Positions 43,466 through 52,988 of a DNA stretch of 64,000 nucleotides are shown piece after piece. The translations under genes and the position numbers were made by a program. Positions within the stretch are counted from its first letter, which is position 1. Every line of letters begins with the position of its first letter. Location of the stretch: positions 248,001-312,000 of the forward strand of contig JAUIFA010000002.1 of assembly GCA_030429625.1 (NCBI GenBank), in the 5' to 3' direction. Source of the stretch: Alphaproteobacteria bacterium. Its GTDB lineage: Bacteria > Pseudomonadota > Alphaproteobacteria > Rickettsiales > UBA8987. The notes below the pieces were generated by a model. That model had not been told where the DNA came from. It did not search any database and worked only from the letters and a program-made list of their open reading frames with translations.

Positions 43466-44567
43466 TTATTTCCCTATGTTTCCAGTAATACAGGATGACA
43501 TAAAATCATCCAAATCGCCATCAAGAACCGCCGAAGTATTACCAGTTTCATAGCCAGTGCGAGTGTCTTTGACCATCTGATAGGGATGCAATACATAAGA
43601 ACGAATTTGATTTCCCCACGAATTATCAGTTTTTTTGGCATTTTCAGCTTCGACTTTTTCCTCCTGTTTACGCAGCTCAAGTTCATAAAGGCGGGCTTTT
43701 AACATAGACATGGCTTCGGCTCGGTTTTTATGTTGTGAACGCTGGTTCTGGCATTGTACCACAATTCCGGTCGGTAGGTGGGTGATACGAATAGCACTGT
43801 CGGTTTTATTGATATGTTGTCCGCCCGCTCCTGAAGCCCGATAGGTATCCACTCTTAAGTCTTTGTCGTCAATTTCAATGGCAATGGTGTCGTCAACCAC
43901 CGGATAAACCCAGACACTGGCAAAGCTAGTGTGGCGGCGGGCTGAGCTATCAAAGGGAGAAATGCGCACCAGACGATGGACACCGCTTTCATGGCGCGCC
44001 CAGCCAAAAGCATATTGTCCGCTTATTCGGATGGTGACGCTTTTGATGCCAGCTTCCTCTCCTGGATTTTCATCAATAATTTCATACGTAAAGCCACGTA
44101 AGTCAGCCCATCGTGTGTACATTCGTAACAACATGGCAGCCCAATCACAGCTCTCTGTACCGCCCGCACCAGAGTGAATCTCGATAAAACAATCATTTTC
44201 GTCAGCTTCCCCCGAAAACATGCTGATAATTTGCATTTTCTGTGCAGCTTTTAGTAGATTGGCAATCTCATTTTCGGCTTCTTCTACAATTGATGGATCA
44301 TTTTCAGATTCACCAAGCTCCACCAATATAACGGCATCCTCTAAATCTTGTGAAAGTTTTTCAATTTCTTTAACAGGCTGCTCTATATAAGATTTTTCTT
44401 GCATAAGCTTTTGAGCTTTTTCAGGATCATTCCACAAATCCGGTGCACTGACTTGTTTTTCTAGCGTGGCAAGTTGTGCTTTCCTGTTTTCAATATCAAA
44501 GACACCTCGCAATGGCGTGGATACAGTCTTGTATGGCTTGGATTACTTCGTTGGTTTCAGCTTTCAT
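43466..44567 (-). CDS. prfB: Peptide chain release factor 2, with programmed +1 frameshift
   Basis: RF2 releases peptides at UGA and UAA. The first 23 codons start at ATG 44567 (MKAETNEVIQAIQDC...) and stop at TGA 44496-44498. The main frame continues after a +1 shift at CTT-TGA-T, giving ...ARCL-DIENRK and a total of 366 residues, the normal RF2 length. The Shine-Dalgarno-like AGG three bases before CTT matches the E. coli shift site (AGGGGG-TAT-CTT-TGA-C). The main part has the GGQ motif (ASGAGGQHINKTDSA) and the SPF tripeptide of RF2 (RISPFDSSARRHTSF). The start is one base after the mrcA stop. Confidence 0.95.
44494..44504 (-). other. RF2 programmed frameshift site
   Basis: On the minus strand the bases read AGG-TGT-CTT-TGA-TAT across and just beyond this interval. 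The slow UGA at 44496-44498 with slippery CTT before it lets the ribosome move to the +1 frame when RF2 is scarce; the 23-codon zero frame then joins the 343-codon main frame. This is the known prfB autoregulation and is not a sequencing error. Confidence 0.9.
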
Positions 44568-44568
44568 T

Positions 44569-47055
44569 TTAATATATTCCCCGAGTTGGTAATTCATTAA
44601 TAGGGATAGTTTGCATGTCTTTGTTGATGATGGGAAGCGGGTCAGTACGCAGTTTTGAAGATTTTGGGGCTTTGCCTTCTTTGAATGCCTCAATAATGAT
44701 TTCATCCTGCGGAGTTTGCTCGGAAGGTAAAAATCCAGTGCGGCTGTCCACTCTGACCAACTCTATTCCGTCTGGAATAAGGAAAGGTGTTGTATCATTT
44801 TTATTCACCGCATCTTTGATGAAATCAATAAATATTGGCAAGGCAATGGTAGAACCTTCTTCCCATCTGCCGAGTGAGGCCGGATCATCAAATCCAGCAT
44901 ATACCCCCACCGCCAGATCAGGAGTGTAGCCTATGAACCAGGCATCACGGCTTTTTTGTGTGGTGCCGGTTTTGCCCGCCAGAGGAATGCCTAAAGATTT
45001 TGCTTTTTTAGCAGTGCCGCGCTCAATGACACCTTGCAACATTGAAGTCAGTTGATAGGTTGATCTTTCATCGCTAACCACAGACTGATTGGTGTAGATC
45101 TTTGGAGGCGTTTTGGCGGTATTTTCAAAGATAGAATTGACCATACAACCGTCGCAGCTACTATTATCATTGTTGAAGATGGTTCTGCCATTACGGTCTT
45201 GTATCCGATCAATAAGCTGAGGGGTGACTTTATAACCTCCGTTGGCAATGGCCGCATAAGCACCGACCAAATCAATCAAAGTGGTTTCTGCCGTACCAAG
45301 AACCGTGGATAAATTTGCAGGAGGATTACTGTTGATACCAAACCTCTTAGTGACATCAACAATTTTTTCTACGCCCAACGCCAAACCAAGATGAACAGTA
45401 CTGACATTGCGTGATTTTTCTAGTGCGGTGCGTAAAGTGGTCGGCCCATAAAAATCCCCAGAGTGATTTTGTGGTGCCCATATTTGTGATTCTTCTTCAG
45501 TTTCTGCTGCCCAGTCCTGAGTACCGTTGCCAGAAAGCCGTCCAGTGAAAAGCTTGCCGGTTTTGCGGTCAAATTCTATTGGTTCGTCATTGATAAGATT
45601 GACTGGGCTATAGCCACTTTCCAATGCAGAAAGATAGACAAAAGGTTTGAACGCAGAGCCGGGCTGTCGCCTTGCTTGTGTCGCGCGGTTAAATTGCGAG
45701 TTCTCGGATGAAAATCCGCCCACCATGGCCAAGACATGACCGGTTTTTGGATCCATCGCCAAGATAGCGCCATTAATCTCAGGTATTTGGCGTAATTCAT
45801 AAGGAGAAGTATCATTGTTGCTTTTCTCAACCAAAATCACATCTCCAACGTTAAATACATCTTTAATAGGGCGTTTTTCATCCAAATACTCTTCATTATA
45901 ACGTTTTTTTGTCCACTCAATATTTTTGAAATTGATAAAGCTAAGCAGATTTTCGTCAGTACCAATCTCAATGATTTTATCAATTTCATTAATGTTAAGA
46001 ACCACGGCAAGTTTCCAATTTTCGGCTCCTTCTGGCTTGTTTATTTTATTCAAGATGTCCCGCCAGTTTAAAATATTGGGAAGGGTGGTGACCGGTCCCA
46101 TATAACCATGGCGCATGGAATATTCAACCAGCCCATTTCTCAGGGAGTTTTTTGCAATGTCCTGTAATTTTGGTTTGAGTGAAGTGTGGATAACAAGCCC
46201 ATCCTCGTAAATTGCCTTAGAGCCAAGTTCAGAACTGATAATCCGTCGAACTTCTTCTGTGTAAGAAGAGGCAGTTTTTTTACTGGTGATTGTGTTGTCT
46301 CGCAATTCAATGGGAGAATCAACCACTTGCTTGTAGAGATAATTATTCAAATAGCCTTCTTCGTTCATCCGTTGAAGGACAAGGTTACGTCGTCTTAGTG
46401 CGGCATCATAGTCTTTACGAGGGTCATAATTGGACGGCGCCTTGGGAAGGGCTGCCAGAAGAGCAGCTTCTTGCACGTTTAGATCCGTCACTGATTTGTT
46501 AAAATAATGCATCGCAGCAGCAGCAATGCCATAAGAGCCACCGCCTAAGTAAATTTCATTAAGATATATCTCCAAAATACGTTCTTTGGTAAGACTTTTA
46601 TCAATCCTGATGGCCAAAATCAGCTCTTTAATTTTACGCGATAAGGTACGTTCGTTTGAGAGAAGAATATTTTTGGCGACCTGCTGGGTGATAGTTGAAC
46701 CCCCATGCAGACGATTATTTGTAGTAATGTTATTGATAAACGCCCGTAGAATTCCTTCAGGGTCAATCCCGTGATGGGAATAGAAGTTTTTATCCTCCGC
46801 AGAAATAAAAGCGTCGATTACCACTTTTGGTACCGAGGTAATAGGAATAAAAATCCTTTTCTCTCTGGCATATTCCTCAATAATTTCACCGTCTATGGAA
46901 TAGAGTCGGGTCATAGTTTTTGGCTGATAATTTTCCAACTCCTGATGGTCGGGAAGATTATTGCTAAAATAGATCAACACTGGCACTGCGATTAAAAGGG
47001 CAACAAGCACAACAGAAATTACAGACAGAACCGTGAGCTTTAAAAGGCGTATCAT
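44569..47055 (-). CDS. mrcA: Penicillin-binding protein 1A
   Basis: PBP1A polymerises and crosslinks peptidoglycan. The 828-residue protein has a membrane anchor (about 5-29), a family 51 glycosyltransferase domain with the catalytic glutamate in FISAEDKNFYSHHGIDPEG and GGSTITQQVAKN, an OB-like insert, and the transpeptidase domain with the serine in RQPGSAFKPFVYL, SRNVSTVHL (SxN-like) and LAGKTGTTQKSRDAWFIGY (KTG). It is six bases downstream of amiC and one base upstream of prfB. Confidence 0.96.
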   Translation of the reverse strand: MIRLLKLTVLSVISVVLVALLIAVPVLIYFSNNLPDHQELENYQPKTMTRLYSIDGEIIEEYAREKRIFIPITSVPKVVIDAFISAEDKNFYSHHGIDPEGILRAFINNITTNNRLHGGSTITQQVAKNILLSNERTLSRKIKELILAIRIDKSLTKERILEIYLNEIYLGGGSYGIAAAAMHYFNKSVTDLNVQEAALLAALPKAPSNYDPRKDYDAALRRRNLVLQRMNEEGYLNNYLYKQVVDSPIELRDNTITSKKTASSYTEEVRRIISSELGSKAIYEDGLVIHTSLKPKLQDIAKNSLRNGLVEYSMRHGYMGPVTTLPNILNWRDILNKINKPEGAENWKLAVVLNINEIDKIIEIGTDENLLSFINFKNIEWTKKRYNEEYLDEKRPIKDVFNVGDVILVEKSNNDTSPYELRQIPEINGAILAMDPKTGHVLAMVGGFSSENSQFNRATQARRQPGSAFKPFVYLSALESGYSPVNLINDEPIEFDRKTGKLFTGRLSGNGTQDWAAETEEESQIWAPQNHSGDFYGPTTLRTALEKSRNVSTVHLGLALGVEKIVDVTKRFGINSNPPANLSTVLGTAETTLIDLVGAYAAIANGGYKVTPQLIDRIQDRNGRTIFNNDNSSCDGCMVNSIFENTAKTPPKIYTNQSVVSDERSTYQLTSMLQGVIERGTAKKAKSLGIPLAGKTGTTQKSRDAWFIGYTPDLAVGVYAGFDDPASLGRWEEGSTIALPIFIDFIKDAVNKNDTTPFLIPDGIELVRVDSRTGFLPSEQTPQDEIIIEAFKEGKAPKSSKLRTDPLPIINKDMQTIPINELPTRGIY

Positions 47056-47061
47056 GATGTT

Positions 47062-48381
47062 CTACCCGCCAATATTCTTACCGGCTTTGTCATAACTGAA
47101 ATATTTGTTCAGTGCGTCTTTAATGCCGCCTGCTAACTTCTGTCGGTATGTTTTGGTCCGTAGTTTTCCTTCTTCGTAACTGTTGGAAAGATAGCCTAAT
47201 TCCACCAGCACTGAAGGGATTTCCATTCCGGTAAGAACTCCAAGACTGGCATGACGATGTGTACGATCAAGAAGTTTTGCGTCGTCCCCCAGCTCTTTAA
47301 CAATGATTTCTGCAAATCGAATGGAGGTGTTTTTTGTATCGCGACGGGCAAGATCAATCAACACACCACGCACATCACTACTTTCTTTTTGTAGATCAAC
47401 GCCACTTAACACATTCGACTTTCTCGATTTCTTGTATAATTTATTTGCTTCACGCTTGGATCGGTTTTCGGAGATGGTATACACAGACAGCCCGCGTGTT
47501 CTGGAGTTTTTATGAGAATCTGCATGAATGGAAATAAAAATATCTCCGTCGGCTTTTTGTGCCCGTGCTACCCGTTGTTTCAGATTGATGTACTTGTCGG
47601 AGCTGCGGGTCAGTGCCACACGATACATGCCGGTATTTTCCAGAATGGATTTAAGCTCTTTGACAAAAGATAGAGTAATAAGTTTCTCCTTTGTTCCTTT
47701 TTTACCGATGGCGCCAGGGTCTACCCCACCATGTCCGGCATCAAGAATGATCAAAGGTTTTTTAGTAGGTTTGGCTTCAACAATTTCTGTGTTCAAATGT
47801 CTCGGTCGGCTGATGGTCGGATTCAGTCCTTCTTTACCATAGCCTTTAATGGAAAAAGGTTTGAAAGTTGGGATATCAAAAGGAGTTTTACCTTTATAGC
47901 TGTAGCGCATTGAGGCCGGTATTTCAAATTCTGAATTGTCTTTGGTACGATTAAAATAAGGCATGCGACCGGAAAGGGAGGTATAGGAAATAATGATTTT
48001 GTTTTGAGGAAAATTGCGGGTGGCTTCTTTTAAAACAGAATCAACGATCTTTACCGGTTCGCTCATATCCAATACAACACGCACCGTATCCTTGTTTGGT
48101 TTGCCATAACGCACGTCATTAACCAGAATCCCGTCGATTATATTGGGCTTTGTGTTGGGCATTTTACCGCTGTCAACGTCAATAACAATGCGGTCAGGTC
48201 GAGACAGAGAAAAAGCCTTGAACCCAGCCTTTCCAGAGACATCAATTTCCATTCTCGCATATTTTCCGCTGATGGAAAACCTCAGATCACCAATCTTTAC
48301 AGCGGCAAATGATGGTAAACTAAATAATAGTGTTACCATTACTGTAAAAACAAAAAGCCACCTTCGCCAATAACCAAACAT
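47062..48381 (-). CDS. amiC: N-acetylmuramoyl-L-alanine amidase with AMIN domain
   Basis: AmiC cleaves the amide bond between MurNAc and the stem peptide, mainly during daughter-cell separation. The 439-residue protein has a signal peptide (about 8-27), an AMIN domain (30-130) for septal targeting and an Amidase_3 domain (about 215-430). Zinc ligands are in ILDAGHGGVDPGAIG, DIFISIHADSH and the catalytic glutamate in VELGYLSN. The gene lies 44 bases downstream of comEC and six upstream of mrcA. Confidence 0.94.
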   Translation of the reverse strand: MFGYWRRWLFVFTVMVTLLFSLPSFAAVKIGDLRFSISGKYARMEIDVSGKAGFKAFSLSRPDRIVIDVDSGKMPNTKPNIIDGILVNDVRYGKPNKDTVRVVLDMSEPVKIVDSVLKEATRNFPQNKIIISYTSLSGRMPYFNRTKDNSEFEIPASMRYSYKGKTPFDIPTFKPFSIKGYGKEGLNPTISRPRHLNTEIVEAKPTKKPLIILDAGHGGVDPGAIGKKGTKEKLITLSFVKELKSILENTGMYRVALTRSSDKYINLKQRVARAQKADGDIFISIHADSHKNSRTRGLSVYTISENRSKREANKLYKKSRKSNVLSGVDLQKESSDVRGVLIDLARRDTKNTSIRFAEIIVKELGDDAKLLDRTHRHASLGVLTGMEIPSVLVELGYLSNSYEEGKLRTKTYRQKLAGGIKDALNKYFSYDKAGKNIGG

Positions 48382-48425
48382 GAGGGGATTTTATTATATT
48401 ATGGTTATGATGTCCATTGCAGAAA

Positions 48426-50528
48426 TCATGTTGGGTCGTTTTCTACGGTGCTTATTGCAAATGGGTAGGATAAGTATACCGCATGCGTACCAAATTGTTG
48501 GAGATCATCACGTGTGATCGTTAAGCGATTTTTACAGCGGTCGGAACCTAAAAGATTAACGACCAAGAAAGATGTGTCACAAATTTTCTCACTGGGCTTT
48601 TCCCCGTATTGTATAATGGCAATGTCTTTGCCATTATAGGTATAGCTGCATATTCGGTTGTCGCATTGATATAAGGTTTGGGGTGAATATTTTTTTAGCT
48701 CTCTTATATGCCTAGCCTGAGAATTTCCAGTCATCTGTAACCATTGTCTTCGGGCATAACGGGCTTTTTGTAAGCTCGATAGATAGAGTTGCCCATCAGC
48801 CGCTTTGATGGCGTACAATTTACCGTCTTCATTGATGATGATATCCGGTGTGCGATGGAAAAGGGGAAAGTAAATGATGGTGGCAAGCAAAATAACGGCT
48901 GCACCAAGGACGCGTAATTTATGCTGCCATAAACACAGCCATAATCCACCGATTATTACGGCAGAAAGATAGTATTGGCTGATGTGGGCGACCAGCATAT
49001 TTGAACTGGGAAATGCATTTACAGCCTGTGCGGTAATTTTTAATGCTTCAATGCCCAAATGCATGGGATATAACGCATATTGTTCCATCCCAAAAGGAAT
49101 AAGAACAAGACAAAGCATTCCCCATGGCATAATCCACAGAGTTGTCAGTGGGATAGCAATAAGATTTGCCACCACGCCATAGATGGCAAAATGTCCAAAA
49201 TGGTAAATTGCAAATGGCATGGTTGCCATGGTTGCCACAACAGAAGAAAGAATAATACCTAATACATATTTCTTTATTTTAAAGAAATATGTCATTTCTA
49301 GCATTTCGTCAGGATAGCTGTTGGTTAGTCTTTCAAAAATAGAAGGGTTGCCGTGCAGGTTGCCTGCTTTGGGAATTGGCCGCTCAAAGAAGGCAATTAA
49401 TGCAGTGACCGCGGCGAAAGACATCTGAAAACTAACATGCAGAACAGAGGCGGGAGAGAGTATCAATATGATCGTAGCAGCGACGGCCAATATACGCATG
49501 GAAATCGTCTTTCTGTCAATGAGTATCGCCATAAAAAACAAACATGCCATGATGTAGGCACGCTGGGCAGAAATGGGGAAACCCGTTAGGCACAAATATA
49601 AGAATCCACAGAATATTGCATTGATGGCGGCTATTTTTTTACAATTGTGATACAAACAGAAGGTATAAAGTAAGGCAAATATAAAACGAGACAATGTATA
49701 AATTCCGGCCATGATGATGGCAATATGCAGACCAGAAATTGCCAGTAAATGACCAAGTCCACTGTTGCGGATGGATTGTAAGGTGTCTGTATCAATGGCA
49801 CTACGTTCTCCGGTTAAGAGAGCGGTGGCAATATTTTTACTTTCCTCTGGAGCAGCCGCCAATATGCGCTTGGTTACATATTGTCTAAGGTTAGAGATGA
49901 AGGTCTTTATATGAGAAACGTTTTTTTCTTTAAAAAGTTTTACAGAGCTGATGCTGTATCCGGTTGCCCCGATGCCCTCGTAAAAAGCATAGGATGAAAA
50001 ATCATAAGCATCTGGATAGGTGGAGCGTTTTGGAGGAGGGGACAATACTGCTTTTAAAGCAACACGATCCCCAATCTTGATGTTAGGATCAATATCAGTA
50101 CGAATGTTTAACCGTATGCGATAAGGTGTTTCAAGAACACTAAAATTTTTCTTCTCAGGCTGCCATAAATCAACATTTCTTAACATGATTCGTTTGCCAT
50201 AAGTATGTTGCTCAATGTCTTCTATGTCAGCCCTTATCCAAACCACACCCAGATCATTTTTAATGATGGGGTGACTCGACATATTAAAACTATGCTGTTG
50301 CATCAGAGCATAACCCACCAATACCCACATGATTGAGATAAATAAGATGTAGAATTGGCTTAGCTTCTTATGCAGTAAATAGCCGGTTATGAAGAGCAGA
50401 AGAATTGCCGAATAGGACAATATTTGTGAGACATGTGAACCCGTGGTGGAATATAGTATGATTCCTAAACCGATAAGAACAGGGATCCATAAGAACCACC
50501 TTTCACGCTGAGTGTATATCCACCGCAT
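48426..50528 (-). CDS. comEC: ComEC/Rec2 family DNA uptake channel
   Basis: ComEC carries single-stranded transforming DNA across the inner membrane. The 700-residue protein has N-terminal membrane helices, an OB-fold-like DUF4131 domain (about 90-190), and the competence domain with HLLAISGLHIAIIMAGIYTLSR and CLTGFPISAQRAYIMA, followed by further helices. The C-terminal metallo-beta-lactamase motif (HxHxDH) seen in Firmicute ComEC is missing; it is replaced by a short domain (PDIIINEDGKLYAIKAADGQLYLSS), as is usual in alphaproteobacteria. It starts three bases after the virB6 stop, so the two genes are translationally linked. Confidence 0.93.
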   Translation of the reverse strand: MRWIYTQRERWFLWIPVLIGLGIILYSTTGSHVSQILSYSAILLLFITGYLLHKKLSQFYILFISIMWVLVGYALMQQHSFNMSSHPIIKNDLGVVWIRADIEDIEQHTYGKRIMLRNVDLWQPEKKNFSVLETPYRIRLNIRTDIDPNIKIGDRVALKAVLSPPPKRSTYPDAYDFSSYAFYEGIGATGYSISSVKLFKEKNVSHIKTFISNLRQYVTKRILAAAPEESKNIATALLTGERSAIDTDTLQSIRNSGLGHLLAISGLHIAIIMAGIYTLSRFIFALLYTFCLYHNCKKIAAINAIFCGFLYLCLTGFPISAQRAYIMACLFFMAILIDRKTISMRILAVAATIILILSPASVLHVSFQMSFAAVTALIAFFERPIPKAGNLHGNPSIFERLTNSYPDEMLEMTYFFKIKKYVLGIILSSVVATMATMPFAIYHFGHFAIYGVVANLIAIPLTTLWIMPWGMLCLVLIPFGMEQYALYPMHLGIEALKITAQAVNAFPSSNMLVAHISQYYLSAVIIGGLWLCLWQHKLRVLGAAVILLATIIYFPLFHRTPDIIINEDGKLYAIKAADGQLYLSSLQKARYARRQWLQMTGNSQARHIRELKKYSPQTLYQCDNRICSYTYNGKDIAIIQYGEKPSEKICDTSFLVVNLLGSDRCKNRLTITRDDLQQFGTHAVYLSYPFAISTVENDPT

Positions 50529-50531
50529 TTG

Positions 50532-52988
50532 TTAATCTAATTTATTAAAGATTCTTCTTAATAACTCTACGGCAGACCTGATATCACTGGCATCATTACT
50601 GTCAAGAAGCTGCTGAATTACATTAATTTGACCGGAGGCTTCATCACGAACTTCTTGCGGCAAACTGTCACCCAAACCAGACATATAGGCTCTTACGCGG
50701 TTGATAAAGATTAATGCCTCAGACTTTACAGTTTCTAGCTCATCTTGGCTGTCAAACAGAGGAGTCGAAGTATCAAACAGACTATTAACAGCATCACCAG
50801 TGGCTTTGGTTATAGAGATTCTTTGTACAACAACCCCATCCGGTAGTTTTCCGTCTTTATCGGTAAGCGCATCTCGGATTGTTCCTTCAATATTTTTACC
50901 AGGTTTAAGGTCAATGTCCTGATTTATAATTTTGCCCAATGCGTCTTTTAAGGTCACTTTGGCAACAGAATCTTTTTTCACATACAAAGGTGAAGACTCT
51001 GGGCGCACAATCGAATCAGCAGGGCTGCCGCCAGTTGAGCCACTGCTGCCAGACCCACCACCAGTACCACCAGTGCCACCACGGCCAACGGATCCGCTAT
51101 CATCTCCTCCGTCATAGCCACCGCTATTGTTAATGTTATTGGCAATATCGGTCAGACCAGATTGTTCAAACTCGGCCATCGATTTATTTTGTTTATGGCT
51201 TTCTGAAGCGGATTTTATGCCTCCTACAATATTTTTAGCGGCATAGGCACTCATTCCCATAATGCCATATTTAGCACTTTTTAAGAATTTGTTATTTGTC
51301 TGAATAGGATTGGAAACAAAATCTCTTATTTTTCCTCTTGTTCTCGCAGGAGTAGAGGCTACAGTAAGGTCTGTTGCAAATTGTGCAGTACCTGCAAGCA
51401 TTCCATAGGTTCCAAAGATACCGCCTTCCCCGGTTATGCTAGGACCGGATTTAACATCACCCCATTTTGACAACTCATTAGCCATAAGATCAACGAGAGA
51501 CCGCTTGCCTCTTTTTTTCTCTAAGAATGCTCCAGAGAGTAGGGTTAATAAAAGCGTGGCAACACAAAAGGCGCATAACATTAGGATGATGCCCATCCAG
51601 TCAGGTTTGCGGCATGTATCAGGGTCATAATCTGCACCCGGGCCAGCCACGCAAGGCTCACAATTGTCCTCATTCCATTTTAACTCACCTTTTTCAATCC
51701 TTAATGTTTGGTCGTAATGGTCTGGGTTTGTTATTGAGCATTCAACAGGAGGGTCAGTGTCTTTCTGTACAATGGGGGAGTTGTCAAAACCTGGCTTACG
51801 AGTGGATAAAACCTTTTTAAAGGCAATGGTCACTGAATATAGATGTTCTTTATTATAACTGTGTTGTTGTTTTATGTTCTCAATAATAGTAGTGCCGTAT
51901 TGTACATGAGAAATGACATAGACAAACATCAAAACCAGACATATTTGTAAGACATATTTAAAGATAACACCCATCCATCCCTTGAACATGGCCTTAGTTT
52001 TTTCAAACAGCACCATAGGGATAAAGACCGGTGACCACATCAGGGCGAATGATAAAGAAACAAGGGCATTTAGATAGTTGGTGAAAATTTGCACGAATGC
52101 TTTTAACATTAGAATTACTATGCCTATCAAAAATGAAGCTATTGGCCAACCAAGGAGGGCTATAGGGCTAAAAATAAAAGCCGCAGCAATGAAAGTAAGG
52201 GACCAGGCACCATCACCTACTACCGTACGGAAGATAAAATCAACATTATCAAATAAGGCAGGATGATGGTCAATAATAGGGTTGTTGGCTCCATCAACAC
52301 AAAATGGCACCACATCACCGTTGGGGGCGGTATAGTCTGCATGGCTTAAAACACATCGTTGTAGAATTTCTGCCCCTGTAGTTGGGTCGGGCATAATATG
52401 ATATTCAAAGGCGGGAGTTAGATTGGTGATAAGTGCTGAAACACCTTGTAAGAATCCCATGACGGAACTGTAAAAATAAAAATAGAAAATCTCTGCATTT
52501 GTGGACATCACATAGACAACAGAGATAAAAATTATTCTGGGTAAGAATGCATCCTCACTGCCCCATAATTTCCCCTCTTTCATGCCAAATATCACCGCAA
52601 GGCCATAAAATATAAGATAGAGAACAATCAATCGGGCAATGATCGGTTTCATCTCATAAATAATCTGACAGAAAATATTGAACATAGATTTTGCCAGAAC
52701 AACTTGAACCAAACACATAGCGCCGGAAAATACATGATAGCGGCCAGGGCTAACAACATGACCATTTTCAATAACAGGCGGTTGTATGTCAAATTTACAA
52801 GCACTGTAACTCGATTGTCTCGTTGCAACCACTTGACCGTCAGTACTGGTTGAAATATTGGCCATAAGCGTATCATAATCTGTTCCAACATAGTCACCCT
52901 CCACACATTCCGCAAAGGCAAAAGCCGGCACAAAAAATACAAAAAATAATAGAATATATTTTGAGAGTGTTTTTAGCCGTTGAATCAT
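50532..52988 (-). CDS. virB6: VirB6/TrbL-type channel protein with extended C-terminus
   Basis: VirB6 is the polytopic inner-membrane channel of type IV secretion systems. The 818-residue protein has a signal-like N-terminus (cleavage near AFAE), a periplasmic loop with cysteines, and about seven membrane segments (about 90-500) including the family core LGWPIASFLIGIVILMLKAF. A cytoplasmic tail of 300 residues follows, with a glycine/serine linker (about residues 625-650) and a coiled C-terminal domain. The long extension resembles Rickettsiales RvhB6 proteins. It overlaps virB4 by four bases (ATGA) and is three bases from comEC. Confidence 0.85.
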   Translation of the reverse strand: MIQRLKTLSKYILLFFVFFVPAFAFAECVEGDYVGTDYDTLMANISTSTDGQVVATRQSSYSACKFDIQPPVIENGHVVSPGRYHVFSGAMCLVQVVLAKSMFNIFCQIIYEMKPIIARLIVLYLIFYGLAVIFGMKEGKLWGSEDAFLPRIIFISVVYVMSTNAEIFYFYFYSSVMGFLQGVSALITNLTPAFEYHIMPDPTTGAEILQRCVLSHADYTAPNGDVVPFCVDGANNPIIDHHPALFDNVDFIFRTVVGDGAWSLTFIAAAFIFSPIALLGWPIASFLIGIVILMLKAFVQIFTNYLNALVSLSFALMWSPVFIPMVLFEKTKAMFKGWMGVIFKYVLQICLVLMFVYVISHVQYGTTIIENIKQQHSYNKEHLYSVTIAFKKVLSTRKPGFDNSPIVQKDTDPPVECSITNPDHYDQTLRIEKGELKWNEDNCEPCVAGPGADYDPDTCRKPDWMGIILMLCAFCVATLLLTLLSGAFLEKKRGKRSLVDLMANELSKWGDVKSGPSITGEGGIFGTYGMLAGTAQFATDLTVASTPARTRGKIRDFVSNPIQTNNKFLKSAKYGIMGMSAYAAKNIVGGIKSASESHKQNKSMAEFEQSGLTDIANNINNSGGYDGGDDSGSVGRGGTGGTGGGSGSSGSTGGSPADSIVRPESSPLYVKKDSVAKVTLKDALGKIINQDIDLKPGKNIEGTIRDALTDKDGKLPDGVVVQRISITKATGDAVNSLFDTSTPLFDSQDELETVKSEALIFINRVRAYMSGLGDSLPQEVRDEASGQINVIQQLLDSNDASDIRSAVELLRRIFNKLD

